Assembly: GCA_964020155.1 (NCBI GenBank)
Contig: OZ026555.1
Span: 1,057,515 to 1,102,514 of the forward strand
Reading direction: 5' to 3'
Length of the DNA stretch: 45,000 nucleotides
From: Chondrilla cf. caribensis
Taxonomy: Eukaryota > Porifera > Demospongiae > Chondrillida > Chondrillidae
Part shown: in pieces, positions 1-12,700 of the stretch
How the letters are laid out: every line of letters begins with the position of its first letter
How positions within the stretch are numbered: the stretch's first letter is position 1
Position numbers and translations under genes: made by a program
The notes under the pieces: generated by a model
Told to the model about the DNA's origin: nothing
Database searches by the model: none
Seen by the model: the letters and a program-made list of their open reading frames with translations, nothing else

Positions 1-199
1 ATTTTGACAAAGGTGATATACGTACGTACGTACGTACAGGGAACAAGCAGATCTAGCGACTCACAGCATGTATGCATACAGTAGATACTGCACTGGGCAT
101 AGAAATTGTGAGTGATACACGTGTTCATGCATATACTGTATATGTACATACATATGTATGTATGTACAGTAGTATGTAGGTCTTTTCAGTATATTACAA

Positions 200-245
200 G
201 TGTGTGTGTGTGTGTCCGTGTGTGTGTGTCCGTGTGTGTGTGTGT

Positions 246-304
<59 letters not shown>

Positions 305-340
305 CGTGTGTGTGTGCGTCAGTCCGTGCGTGCGTGTGTT
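200..340. repeat. TG dinucleotide microsatellite
   Basis: Imperfect TG array with TCCG, TATG and CGTG interruptions. It lies just downstream of the exon ending at 430 in the minus-strand CPT1 gene, so it is CA-rich in that transcript. Bases 1-200 before it hold short CGTA and CATA runs and no recognisable exon. Confidence 0.95.
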
Positions 341-429
341 TGGTGTGTCCATGTACATACATACACATGTACGTATGTATGTACGGTTGTGGTTAAAAGT
401 AATTTTGACCGAGTGTCGGTTCCACTCAC

Positions 430-3400
430 CTGGAACCATCCATCTGGGCTACATTTACAAGACTTGGGAACCCTCTTCCCATATCCATTGTACACACAGA
501 GATCGGAGTCTTCAGTCTGAATGCGAAACAGAAACACACTAGTCATTTTTTTTTCAGAATTTTCCAACACTGGCAGAAGTAAATTATAAGATTGGTATTC
601 CGGATTGCATCAAAAATCAAACATGCTTCTAATTCATCAGTACAGAAATGGAGTTTACTTGGATAAAAGTGAGTAAGACAACTACTCCCCTCATGGGAAG
701 ATTCAGGAAACAGTATCCCAGACATCGTGAGAACAAAGTGTTTGTGCATGCACTTATGTCCATGTACGTATGTACCGATGCATGTACAAGTGGAACAAAC
801 ATACACATACGTACATGTACTGCTCTCCATAAGTGTTGAGCCTCATATGTACAAACATGTACAGTGGAACTTCTACTAAAGGACTCTCCCAATAAAGGAC
901 ACCATAGAAATTACCTCCCTACAAAGGACACGTTCTAAGGCACCAAAAGTAGACTTCCCTATAGTGCTAATACATTTTCCACCTCTGAAGAGTGGACAAC
1001 CTCTCTACAGTGGACAAAATAGCTGGTCCCAATGTATCCTTTATAGAAAGGTCCCCCTGTACTGCTCTCCATAAGTGTGTACACTCATACGTACATACAT
1101 GTACTGCTCTCGATAAGTTTGTACACTCATACGTACATACATGTACTGCTCTCCACAAGTGTGTACACTCATACGTACATACATGTACTGCTCTCCACAA
1201 GTGTGTACACTCATACGTACATACATGTACTGCTCTCGATAAGTTTGTACACTCATACGTACATACATGTACTGTTCTCCATAAGTGTGTACACTCATAC
1301 GTACATACATGTATTGCTCTCTATACGTGTGTACACTCATTAACAGTGCATTCGATGACTCACAATTTTGAAGTAATGCTCTCGAGCCTCTTCAAGGAAG
1401 TCCTCGTGCTGATCAAAGTTCCACTGAAGCCTTTAGAGAGAATAATTGAGAGTACGTACATTGTACACATGTGCATGTACCTATGAAACCACAAGACACT
1501 GATGTAAACCTTATTCACAAACACTAAAACAACACTTCTCACCACAAAACCTGCCAACATGCACATGGTACATACTTTGATCACCCTGCTAGCCTCGATG
1601 TTAACTTGTCTACCAAGTCACTACAACACAACACTTTTGGAAGAAAATATCCTATTTCTAGTGTTCTGGAGTGCACAGTGGGTGTACAACACTGAATACG
1701 CGAAATGAAGAAGATTCTATCTTATCGTGCTTCACGGTTGTATAAGAGGATGGCATTTTGGATTGCACACAAATGTACATGGATAAGCGTGGTGGATTCT
1801 CATCAGTGAGAACCTCAAAGGAATGGCTGAAGTTCTCTCTTATCAGTAACCTGTAGCAATCATCCAGTGCGGATATGATAGGGACCTACAGAAGCTTCCT
1901 AATAATGAGATTTCCTTTAAGGGAGCTCCTACCAACAAGACTCTACAGAGCATGTACGTATGTATCTCTTAATAGAGGCATGTATGTACATACATATGCA
2001 CGTAAGTACCACTATGGTGTTGGTGATCAGTGATTGGACAAAAGTGATACCGATTTGTGACCACAGTTGGCTTGAGTAGAACTTGGTACAGTGTGGTGTG
2101 ATGCACCTACTCACATGCAGGGACCATGAGTTACGACTTACTGTTTGGGCACTTCCAGCTCCAGGTCGGGCTCTCCCTTGTCCAGGATGTAGCCCTGTTC
2201 ATCATACTCCTCCTGGATCACAATTATCTCCAACAAATGTTGAAATACCTACGTATGGACGTATGTACAAACAGAGGGACACAAAACACTGAATTCTTGT
2301 AACACAAACATGTATTGAAGGGGTTGCCGAATATCACTTGTGGGAAATGTGCATGCATGTATGTATGGGCTACTGTGCATACAATATATGTACGTATATA
2401 CGTACGTACATGTATGTGTGTACGTGTACTGTACCGCTGTGTGTCCATGTGTGCGAGTATCTACATTGTATAGTTTAACTCGATTAGTAAGTACCTTGAA
2501 GGATACACCAAGTCTGTACTTCTTATCAGAGGTACTTACTATCAGTATTGGTTGACATGGTGTGCATGAGCTAGGGGCTGAGTGAAGTGTACTCACTAAC
2601 CAGGAGTATGTATGTTCTAACCCAGGTACTCACCGAGTTGTACCACTATATTCGAATAAATTTGTTGTTTGTAATAACTATGATTTCCTTCCCTATATTT
2701 ATTCACTTAGTTACTTGTTTAGTATTGTATTCATTGCCTAAGGGCCTTTAATTTATAATAACATACGTACGTATGTGCAGTGTGCATAACTGTACATTCA
2801 TACATACGTACATACGTACATACGTACATGCATGTACTGTACTACACACATAGCTGTACATGCATGCATTGGAATGGTTTGCTGCACGCATGTCACACTT
2901 ACCGTGGCATCCAAGCAGGAATGCTCCACATTGTTGCTATAGCGACCATCGGGGAAGAGCAACATTGTGAAAGACTTGTCAAACCACACATTACGGCCGC
3001 TGCTGTGGAAGGACCTTCGGCAGTAATCCTGGTGGTCAGTGGGGTTGTTGCTCTCAAGACTAAGCACGAACAGTGCGGTGTCAATGGTCTCCAAGGTCTC
3101 TTTGTTCACAGCGTTCTGCTCCAACACTTGACGTTGCTGCATACAAAAGTACCTATGTCAAACCTACACACACACGTACTTGCTATTCGCCATATCAAGT
3201 GAACAGTGCACACTGTATGTATGTATGTAATAGTCAAGTATGTTGATGCAGTAGTGGCAAGTTTGAGGTTGGTGAGGGTGAGGTCAGTAAAGTCATTTGC
3301 TTCTGTGTAAGCATACAGAACTTGCTTGTCAATTGCAAATACGTAACAATGAATTTCTCAAAACCGAACAAATCCTAAAGATCCACTTCTGTGTCTTGTA

Positions 3401-6400
3401 AAGATCTCTGTTAGTGTAAATTACAATTTCATTCCAGTGTAATATTAGGTTAACGTTGCCTCTACTTTTCAGGACACCAAACAAGGTAAGCAGCCACGCA
3501 TTCATAGAAAATTGTACATACACTTTGCGGTCAGCGCACGATACAAAAAATCATTCACCACACAGGTGGTATCCTTGATGTATGGGAGCTAAGTACACAT
3601 ACAAATAATGCCAGGTCTATACAGAGGGTTGGGGTTGCAAGAAGAGATTCTGAAGGGAATTATTCTAAGTTGAACTGGAACACGGCAACAAAACACCGTA
3701 CCCAAAAGACATTCATGATATTTCAAGTTTGCATTTAAGCAGTGTGATTGCTGTGGAGTCCTCTGTTGAGTGATTGCCATTCAGAATAACTACGTGAGCT
3801 TAGACGGACCCAACATAGGTAAGACAGCTACCATAGCGAAGCCTTCACATCTCAATACTCTAGTTAATAGCTAAAAGCTAATGGTTTTAGATAGGAGGGC
3901 ATATTCTGCCCACTTATTCCTGACTCAAAGGTCACATAGCGCCCACTATAGCATCACATAGCAATAAACGGTAATTTCAGAGGCTTCTTCTATGGGAGTT
4001 TCGCTTAGCATGTCCGGCATTCTGGGAATGGTGTGCATGGATGGCTTCTCCCCGTACTCTATTTTCATTTGAAAAGAATGGAAAATGAAACGCTTGTTCC
4101 AATGAGCACTCAATGTATTTATGTAGCCTCAAGTCGCTACGTGGAACTATTTGGCTCAAAACAGGAAGTAAAATGCCATACAGTAAACATCACTACCAGA
4201 CGTGTGGTACATACTTCACATATTTTATGTGTATTTGCTGGGTGCCTTGTAAAGTAGTCTTTCGACTAAAGGCCTCATACCCAGGATAAATAAGATTATA
4301 CAATACAATACAATACATATTGTGATACATATGTAATATGGTATTATGGTATATGTATATTTTGGCTCATATACATAATATACAAAACTGTACATAGTAT
4401 ACATATTTTGGTCGATGTTACTGTACATACACACAGTACACACATTGGCCAATATTACCATAGGTACATATTTGGGATCATTCATACAGTACGGTAAGTA
4501 TGTACGTATGTATGTAACTTGGCTCATCAGTGTAATATCTTGGTTGGGGAAGGTTCATTACACAAATAAGCCTGTGCAAGGCCTAAAGCTGGCAAATTAT
4601 ATCTCTTGATTCACACCAAACCAGCCAAAAATAGACCGAAGTCTCTATCAGCTGGAGCACTGAAGTCCGATTTTGATGGCAAAACAGTGATTACCTCCCA
4701 GTCATCCAAATCATCAAAAAGGAACCACAGACAGCTGTTTCGCTCTCATTTGAGCTCATCAGTGCAATATCTTACACATTTGGTCCATACATACAAACCT
4801 CGGCCTATACATACATACATACATACATACATACATACGTACATACATACATACATACGTACATACATACATACGTACATACATACATACATACATACGT
4901 ACATACATACATACATACATACATACATACATACATACATACATACATACATACATGCATGCATACATACATACATACATACATACATACATACGTACAT
5001 ACATACATACATACATACATGCATACATACATACATACATACATACATACGTACATGCAGTTTGGGACCTACCTTGGCCCACACAGTGCGGTTTTGAGCT
5101 GTGAGAGCAGAAATGTAACGCTGGTCTTCCTCGCCACCCACAAGATGCAGAATGTACTCCAGTTTCTCCTTGATCTGCCTGACACCTGCCACCCGCCCCC
5201 TTCTATCCACAACTTCCAGCTTGAAGTACTTGCCATCCCTATGCGCCACAAAGAAGAATTACCACAGTAAAATCCAGCAAAATGACCATCTTTGTATTGA
5301 GACCATTACTTCTCAGTCCCAGACACTACTACATCACTCCACACAATCCAACATTGGAGCAAAATGACCATCTTTGTATTGAGACCATTACTTCTCAGTC
5401 CCAGACACTACTACACCACTCCACACAAGTCCAACATTGGATTTGAGACTAATACACCATCTCACAAAACAGACAACTTTAACCAGTCTCATAGGTGGTC
5501 TCAGTGGTGAGATTCCACAGTAGTTTACATGGCATGCAAACACTTTGGCTTGATTGCTTATGGTAGTGAAATACACATACGTACGTACGTAATTAACAAC
5601 AAACAACTTAAAGACAATGATACAATTATGATCAAAGTACTGAATGGTTGCAAGATACGATATAGTATACCAGTCACATAGGGGGAACTACTGACCCCAT
5701 TATAATTAGATCACACAATAATACATCATCATTTCCCATGAGTATCGTTGCAATAAAAGAAATTTTACAAGCTCCGCGTATACCATTCTTAACACCACGT
5801 ATGGTGATTTCACATAAATCTGCCACAATTGAGGAGGAATGTGTGTGAGATGAACACATCTGGAAGACTATTCACATTTGATGACAAAATTTCGTGTATA
5901 CATTATTCACAATCAGACTTGATGAAGAATGAAAATTAGGTGCTCAGTTCATGTTTCCATAGTTTAGTTGCACTAGACAGGAAATTGCTCAACTTCTGCA
6001 AAACCTCAGACAACAACTTACTTACTTCAACACCAAAATGTGTCTTGCAGTTGTGTCCACTTTGATGGTGTCACACTCCTCACCCGGGATCCTCACACTA
6101 CGGCCCAAGTACTTGTAGTAGTAGCTGTCAAAAGGGACGATTCCTTGACTTATTTGGTTCTCAATCCCACCATTCATGAGAAACCTGGCCAATAGGAGAA
6201 GAGAACATTGACACAACAACGTGATGCTTTGTAGGATTCTATGATTGATGATCTACTCTTCACCACCAGCACAAGCAAGTTTTGTTACAGTTAAGTTCAT
6301 TAGTTTGAATTTATTGCTAAGAACAATTAAGTATAACTGATATTCAAACATGTAGGTACAGCAAGTGCAAAGTAACAAAAGAATTTCCGGGTTAGACCAT

Positions 6401-9335
6401 ATGTAATATCCTTGAAACAAGGGGTTTGTTGGTGATGAATGTGAAAGAGAACGTTCCTCATACTTCATTTACGGTACGTGTCAAAGATTCGCTATGTTTT
6501 TCCACGCAATTTGTGCAGACGGTTTACGAGGAAAATTGAAATTGGTAATTATGTTTTCCTCACATTCATAACTACATGCTGTATATGGTATGTTGTTGAG
6601 TTGAGTAGGTATATAGTCTACCTAGCTATACTCTCACTACTAATGTAATCTGATATGATGTTGTGAGACCACCTATGGTGCCAGCCACAGTGATCTCAGA
6701 TGTGAGGTAGTTATAGTTCTGGAGGTGATGCTGTACACGGTCAGACAACACTAAACCCAGGCAAGTTGGAGGCAGGATATAGTGAAAGGGCTTCGCTAAA
6801 CAACATGTTTCAAATCATGGTACAAGTTACAAAACAAATGAACTGAATGAGACTGCCATCCAATCTACACCTGAAGAGTATGTATACACATAAATCACTG
6901 TGTTGGCAGGCCCTTCTCTATAACAGCCAGGTTACTAAGCCCCAAAATGGTCTATAATGTACAATTCCACCTGGTTAACAGACCTCCTCCACATTAGACA
7001 CCTTTTTCGGGTCCAAAGAGCGACCACTATAGACACATCCCAATGTACATACGTAGTATGTAACAAGGTCTCACCTGACACATATTTCAGTGCGCAATGC
7101 AGCACGATCAATCTGTCTGTGAGTGACTGGTATAAGGTTGTCCAAAGTGTAGTAGTTCGAAGAGACTGCACGAGGACAGATGAGATCAGAAACATTAACG
7201 TACCTTGAAGAAGGTACGTATTGTAAACACATACAGGGTAGGTAAGCATAAAGATGGTCCATCCAATCATAGTGAGGATTATATTTTGAGTTACAAGGTA
7301 CATTACAGGACTCCAGTGCTGTGCTGCCGCACATGTGAAGTACCGTAGTGTGGAAAAATTTCACGAGGAGATATTTTCGCTATTTTCACGAGTGGCTCAA
7401 ATTCACAAAATTTTAAGCACAAAAATTTGTTTACGCGAAATTTACCATGAGAGCAGATCTCCTTATAGATGTGATATCCCCTCACAGAACTTTGAATTGA
7501 AAACGTTTCTCCTGTCATAGGATCCTACCGATCGCCACACTACCGTTGTCAAGGTGATCAGGCATTTAATGATACACGTGAACGACTATGATGTCAATGA
7601 ACAGAGATAACGTGAAAAACGCACAATCACAGGCAGCGAGTCGCGAAATTAAAACTGGGAAAATGCATTTACAGTGTGAATTCACGAAATTTTCTTCTGC
7701 GAAATTTTCCCTCCCTGCAGTAAACAGTGGAATGTGAGTCACACTGCTTTCACAACAGCTACCTTGCAAACACAGAATTCTTTAAAAAATGCAGTCTGAT
7801 AATGAAGCTATAGTTATACCGTATATCTGGAAATATTCGAGGTGATTTAAATTTGGCAATTTGTATTTGTATTTGTAATTAAAATTCATCAATCGACATT
7901 TGCGTTTTAATGTTATCAACACTCATTCAGGCAAACCGCCAAATTTAAATTCCGCCAATAATCCATTGGGCCAGATTTCGGGCAAATTTTATGACTGCCA
8001 ATATTTCCGGATATACGGTATGTCAGTTCGCATAAATTATTAGTCCCAAATATATAAGGTATTATCTGATTAAGTTGAATTCAGAAGTGTAGGTGTGTAT
8101 GATCTGTTTGTGTACAGTATTGTGTGCTTGTAGGCATGTTCAACTGTAGGATGTGTGAATGCACGATCTACTAGGATTGTGTATGGGGACTTGATGTAGT
8201 CACAACACTACATCACACAACAGTGAGTGTCTGAGGATAGATGTGATACAGTCAATCCACATATGTACATTGGGACCACAAACCATACATGTAGTACATG
8301 TACTTCCAGTTACTCACTAGTAAGTGGTCCACGAGAACGAAGGTAGACGTACTCAAGCCACCAATCGGCAACCCAATTCCTCGATTTGAAATGTCTATGC
8401 GAGACAGTTAGCACACATATCTGATAGTTCTAACACAACACAATGGAATTGACCGCAAGTGCAGTCAAAAATTATTCAACTTACTTCAACTGTAGGTATC
8501 TGTGTAGCCTCGGGCCGTCATTTTTTCTAAAACCATCCACAGACTAGAGGGTGCAAACAAACAATAACTTTCATCACGTTTGTGGCGCAAAAGACCAATG
8601 TGCGGCGCATTTCGATAACTAGATTCATGGTCATTTCGCTCGCTAAAAGGTCACTTGACCTTAAAAGGAAACGACCTCTTCCACACCCGCGCACACCCCA
8701 AAAACAAACCTTCGCCACGTCTCTAAACTCCTCTTCCGAAAGGATCGGTTTGACACTCTCCAAGTACCTGTGCGAGTAGGCTAGGTAAATATAGACTGTG
8801 AACACTTGAATATTTGCAAAACTTACATATCGAGAGAATCGTTCAGGTTGGGAAGAGGGTATTTGGGCATAAAGTCGTCATATCCGCCAATTTGGCGCGC
8901 TTCTTTTCCGAGAAGAATTCTCAGCGAGAGACCCCATAGCTACAAATTAAGAGGAAATATGAACAAATAATACATCGCGCTTCTTCATCAATGAAATAAC
9001 ACACGGATATCCCAGCATACCATATTGAGCTTTCGGTTCGATGTGGGTCCCCTGTTCAAAAACCACCCATCGTAAGCTAGCAATGCTCTCACAAGATAAG
9101 CTCTCACTCTTCTAGCCGCTCCCAAAAGGAGCACAGCAACGACAAAGCCGTAGAGAGAAGGGGTTACTCTTTTGAGGATTTTCAACACGACTTCGTTCGT
9201 GATGTACCTACTCAGAAATAGATTGGCATATTCTACAGGGAGGTTTCGGCTCATAGCGTTGAACGAAAAGCCCACTATCGTTCCAGCGCCTCCGGCTAGG
9301 AGATAGTGATTCACTCGCAATCCAGTTTTGACCAT
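430..9335 (-). CDS. CPT1: carnitine O-palmitoyltransferase 1 homologue, 12 exons, 3' part outside window
   Basis: Moves long-chain acyl groups from CoA to carnitine at the outer mitochondrial membrane, the entry step of beta-oxidation. Exons, in order: 9335-9021, 8939-8827, 8767-8710, 8543-8485, 8394-8318, 7165-7075, 6184-6026, 5238-5073, 3136-2903, 2248-2142, 1430-1364, 516-430. All junctions are GT-AG and phases close, giving 511 residues in the window. Residues of about 10-28 and 60-80 form the two membrane helices typical of CPT1. Recognisable family stretches are [82 protein letters not shown] and LQWNF. The catalytic histidine is in VEHSCLDAT (about residue 418, where vertebrate enzymes have EHSWADAP). 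The last roughly 190 residues should lie left of base 430. The chosen ATG (9335) leaves out the usual N-terminal regulatory segment of about 50 residues. The frame stays open upstream to a TAG near 9400 but has no ATG, so a further 5' exon is possible. Confidence 0.9.
866..1050. mobile_element. MITE-like remnant, mariner/pogo type ends (inferred)
   Basis: The stretch opens with CAGTGGAACTTCTACTAAAG and contains several 'aaaggaca' and 'gtggacaa' variants, a pattern typical of short nonautonomous pogo/Tigger-like elements. It lies in the intron between the CPT1 exons at 516 and 1364. No ORF is present. The class is inferred from end sequence only. Confidence 0.4.
1059..1340. repeat. 42-bp minisatellite, about 6.7 copies
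   Basis: Units start at 1059, 1101, 1143, 1185, 1227, 1269 and 1311, each beginning GTACTGCTCT and containing CACTCATACGTACATACAT. Copies differ at a few sites (CC/CG, CATAAG/CACAAG). The array fills CPT1 intron sequence and ends 24 bp from the exon at 1364. Because 42 is a multiple of three it opens spurious ORFs on both strands. Confidence 0.95.
2470..2650 (-). repeat. dispersed repeat, partner at 37740-37930 in opposite orientation
   Basis: Read on the minus strand this stretch contains GGTTAGTGAGTACACTTC, CCCTAGCTCATG, a 'taagtacctctga' block and CTTTCAAGGTACT-like sequence, in the same order and spacing as plus-strand 37818-37930. I judge the match to be around three quarters of positions by eye. 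It lies in a CPT1 intron and has no coding potential that I can see. Confidence 0.7.
4238..4316 (+). mobile_element. 3' end of a SINE/LINE-like retroelement with CAATA tail
   Basis: The sequence CTGGGTGCCTTGTAAAGTAG, then an 'actaaaggcctcatacccaggataaata' block, ends in a short (CAATA)n tail. The same core recurs at 18651 with a (TAACCTTACC)n tail and, more diverged, near 16743 with a TAACC tail. A shared 3' core with different short tandem tails is typical of non-LTR retroelement copies. The family is not identified. Confidence 0.55.
4806..5056. repeat. CATA tetranucleotide microsatellite with CGTA variants
   Basis: About 250 bp of (CATA)n with scattered CGTA and GCATGCA changes. It starts about 16 bp beyond the 5' splice site of the CPT1 exon 5238-5073, so in the transcript the intron begins almost immediately with a (TATG)n tract. 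All long ORFs here (for example runs of CMYV or THIH) are repeat artefacts. Confidence 0.97.
5276..5440. repeat. 82-bp tandem duplication
   Basis: Two adjacent copies of a unit beginning AGCAAAATGACCATC start at 5276 and 5358. They differ at only a few positions (for example catcac versus caccac). The duplication is in the CPT1 intron next to the exon beginning at 5238, and looks recent. Confidence 0.9.
6900..7060 (+). repeat. dispersed MITE-like repeat, copy 1
   Basis: Contains CTCTATAACAGCCAGGTTAC near the start and a 'gggtccaa' plus 'gacacatcccaatgtac' end. A second copy in the same orientation lies at 38527-38685, with CCTATAACAGCCACTTTTTG repeated inside it. It is intronic in CPT1, adjacent to the exon 7165-7075. 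No ORF. Confidence 0.6.
7340..7720. repeat. AT-rich stretch with recurring CGAAAT/TTTCACGA motifs
   Basis: The stretch has several 'gaaaaatttcacgag', 'cgcgaaattt' and 'cacgaaattttc' motifs in both orientations, consistent with one or more decayed foldback elements in the large CPT1 intron between 7165 and 8318. I cannot set exact ends. Nothing coding is visible. Confidence 0.4.
7817..8020. mobile_element. 204-bp MITE with 21-bp terminal inverted repeats
   Basis: The left end reads TACCGTATATCTGGAAATATT. The right end is its reverse complement with one mismatch (TACCGTATATCCGGAAATATT). Flanking bases are compatible with a TA target duplication, as in Tc1/mariner-derived elements. The interior is AT-rich and noncoding. 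It is inserted in a CPT1 intron. Confidence 0.85.
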
Positions 9336-9731
9336 TTTCTGCCGATAGAAGGAACGCAATCTTCTGTGCTTGTAAACAAACGGGAAGTGACCTTTTTGCT
9401 ATTTAGTGGTATTCGCTTGCATGTGTGGAAAGGTCTGTCACCTCTAGCAAGGTAGGCGTGGGCGGGGAGCTGATTATTATTCTTAGCGCAACGCCTTCAT
9501 TCCTCACTGTGGTTTATAGTCTGGATAGCTAGACTAGGCCGGCCCTTCCGTTTTCCGCCCCTCGGCGTCTCTTAAGGACTATGGACTATGCTGTGGTTAG
9601 TCCGTATTTATAGCCGCTCTGGGCGTCTGATAGGATCGATCCAGCTAGCTAGACCAAGTACCAATTTTGTTCATGACCATTGGTAAGTGTCACGTGAGTT
9701 CCGATTTATCCGATCTCCTCTGGACACAACA
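9336..9731. promoter_or_regulatory. divergent promoter region between CPT1 and the rhamnosidase gene
   Basis: About 400 bp separate the candidate start codons of two head-to-head genes. A TATA-like TATTTATA lies at 9605-9612 on the plus strand, placed to serve the rhamnosidase gene. An upstream ATG at 9673 opens a short reading frame that overlaps the main start in another frame, and is directly followed by a GTAAGT, so a 5' UTR intron is conceivable. No TATA-like site is obvious for CPT1. Confidence 0.5.
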
Positions 9732-12700
9732 ATGCTACAGCTCCTTGTATTGGTGACTTTATTTGCGGCCCCTACCGCGGGAAAGCCATTACCAGCCACC
9801 AACATTGCGTGTGAGCGTAACGTTGTGGAGATAACTGAAGAAAGAAGCCATGTTTTTTGTTCATTTGCCACTGACACTCGCAATCCACTGTTCTCCTGGA
9901 GTGTCCAACACGAGGGACGAGGAGCTAGTCAAACCGCGTTCAGAGTCGTCGTCTACATAAAGGATGACGGTATCAATCCTTACTGGGACACAGGAAAGGT
10001 CAGCAGCGGAAGTATGTTCGTGGTGTACGGAGGTCCTCCTCTGAAGAGTGTGTCGAGTTATTTCTTCACGGTTGAATGGTGGGATCATGCTGGAATTGCA
10101 GCTCCGAGGAGTAATCGCGGTTGTTTCGTGACGGGGGTCCTCTACAACGAGTGGTCTTCGTCGGGAGCTGAGTGGATCACGGCCAAGACGATCAGTGGAG
10201 CTCCTCTTCTTCGAAAAGAAGCTGATATGCAAGACACGGTGAAAGTAGCCATGTTGAGCATCTCGGGTTTGGGGTACTATAGAGTATTCGTCAACGGGCA
10301 AGAGATCACCAGCCCTGCAAATGGCAGTGTGAACAACCTGGTTGGATTGAGGCCCGGATGGACCCAATATGACCTCCGTTGTCCTTACAACACTTTTGAC
10401 ATCACGCGCATGATGCCACAAGGTCATCCTGGAAAGTTGGTGATTGGCGTTATGTTGGGGCTGGGTTGGCGAAACCAAAAGGATTACCCGAATCACGACA
10501 ACCTTGGTAAGGGGGAGGACCAACGTGTGCTGAAGGCAATGGTGAATCTCACCTACTGGAATGGAAACAACGCGACAATAGTGTCCGACACCACCTGGAT
10601 GGTCCATTCATCCCCCATCACGAGTGATGCAATCTATGCAGGAGAGTCTTACAATGCAAATTTTGAGATAAACAACTGGGCCTCTCCAGATTACACGCCA
10701 ACTGGTAAGTGTACATTACATCTGTCTGAGGTTATTGTTGGCTCCCCGGTGTATTAACTTGCGATTATTGACTTTGTAGAGTAAATAGAGTAACTGTATG
10801 CGTCATTCTCTCTATCTCTAAATACTCCCTCCAGTATTAGGAGATATGTCATGCAGGATTGTTATGTGTGTCGAGAGTATGTGTTTGAGACTTTGTTCAT
10901 GGCATGATCTGTGGAGAGCCGATTATCCACCTTACTACATACGTGTCCACATTGTCAACTATTGACTATTGACATTCCTGGCATGTTTCATCATTCCTTT
11001 CAATTGTCATCATTTTTGTCATCTTACCTGTCAGCTGTCATCATCCCCCTCAGCTGTCATCATCCCCCTCAGCTGTCATCATCTCCACCAGGTGTTGTCA
11101 TTCTAACCAGTTTTCATCTGTCCCCACTATCTCATTCACTACCCTTATTATCCTTCCAGAAGTGTATTCTGGGTTTCATTGCATATGCATACATATGTGT
11201 ACTTGATCTTGTATGTGTACCTATCATGTACCCCAGTACTTGTAGCATGAGTCAGTGTGTGCTTGATCTCCACTCCCATGCAAGACAAAGATGGAGATAT
11301 GATTCATGATTTTGTCTCTGTCCTCTCTAGGTTGGCAAAATGCTGATGTTGCTAAGGGACCTGTAGGAGTGATGGACATACTCGAAATGCCAGATATTGT
11401 TGACTCTGACAAGGAAGAACCTAAGAGGATCTACACTCTTGGTTCAAGCCAGATAGTGGACTTTGGCAGTAATGCAGCAGGTGTGTGTATTCTCGATGTT
11501 AGTTCTCTGAATGACACAACAGTCACTCTCCATCATGCCGAAGTACCTCTTCACATGCCTTATGGGCCGGCTAACGGATCACTGTTTTACGGAAACCTGA
11601 GGAGTGCTGTTTCCATAGATACCTACGTAGCTAGTCCGTCAACGGCCATAAAGACCTACAAACCCAGTTTCACTTATCATGGGTTCCAGTACGTTGAAGT
11701 GAAGGGATTTCTTCACACCCTCAAATCCGGCGACATATATCGGGTTCGTCGCAACACAAACCTTCAACCGAATCAGTTCAACTCGTCAAGTCCCCTGGTG
11801 AACAGCATCCAGGCAGCAGTTGTGAGCGGTCAGTTGTCAAACATGATGAGCGTCCCGACCGATTGCCCACAGCGAAACGAACGCCTGGGATGGATGGGAG
11901 ATGCTGGACTGAGTGCCGACAGCATGGCCATGAACTTCAACACAAATGCTTTTCACAGGAATTTTCTCAAACTCATTCGCGACGAACAAGACGGCAATGG
12001 GTCCATTCCGGATGTGGTGCCATTCGTGCATGGAGGGGGTAGGCCTGCAGATCCGTCGTGGAGTGCCGCCTTGCCACAGATAGTGTGGGTGTTATGGAAG
12101 TACCAGAACGATCTCCACACAGCGGCCGAGTTCTATCCTACAATCACCAAGTACTTGTCATTCATGAAGGCATTGATTCCTCCCGAAGGATTTGCTAAAT
12201 ATTTTGCCAGATATGGTGACTGGTGTCCGCCCCCACCTGTCAAGAAAGTCAGTGCAAGCTTTACGTCGGCATTTTCTCTACTGGTGAACATCAACCAGAC
12301 TGCTGAACTAGCCCTGGCATTGGGAAAATTGGACGATCACAAACAATACCTAGCCGAATATGCAGAGTTCAAGAATATGTTCAACAAAGCATTCATGGGA
12401 CCGAACAACGAGTATGTTGATGGTAGTCAGATTTCGTACACCCTCCCTCTAACTCTAGGATCGGTCCCTCCGGCACAAGCTGCAACGTTCATCAAAAACT
12501 TCATCAACAGGATCAACGAGGACAAGGTTCACGTTACAAGTGGAATCATCGGCACCAAATTCCTCTTTCCCATCCTCACAAATCTCAAGTATCATGATGT
12601 TGCTGTGGAGATAGCGGAACAGAAGGACTACCCCAGCTACGGGTACATGCTGTTGAACCCCTACGAACCAGCAACAAGTATCTGGGAACTGTGGAATAGT

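Noticed and set aside
1059..1340. Regularly spaced repeats that resemble a CRISPR array
   Set aside because: There are no unique spacers. The whole 42-bp unit repeats, the host is eukaryotic and no cas gene is near.
4606..5097. ORF of 163 codons with YIHT repeats and its antisense CMYV ORFs
   Set aside because: A product of the CATA tetranucleotide array. Only the 5238-5073 part of the antisense frame is a real CPT1 exon.
8527..8805. Continuous 92-codon minus ORF containing the CPT1 exon 8767-8710
   Set aside because: Only the first part aligns with CPT1. Splicing at 8710 and re-entry at 8543 restores the exact family length, so the middle is intron.
9687..9731. Fifteen-codon N-terminal extension of the rhamnosidase from 9687
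   Set aside because: It would start at GTG. The ATG at 9732 begins directly with a signal peptide.
9861..10607. 248-codon minus-strand ORF opposite rhamnosidase exon 1
   Set aside because: Antisense shadow of a strongly supported GH78 exon with no family resemblance.
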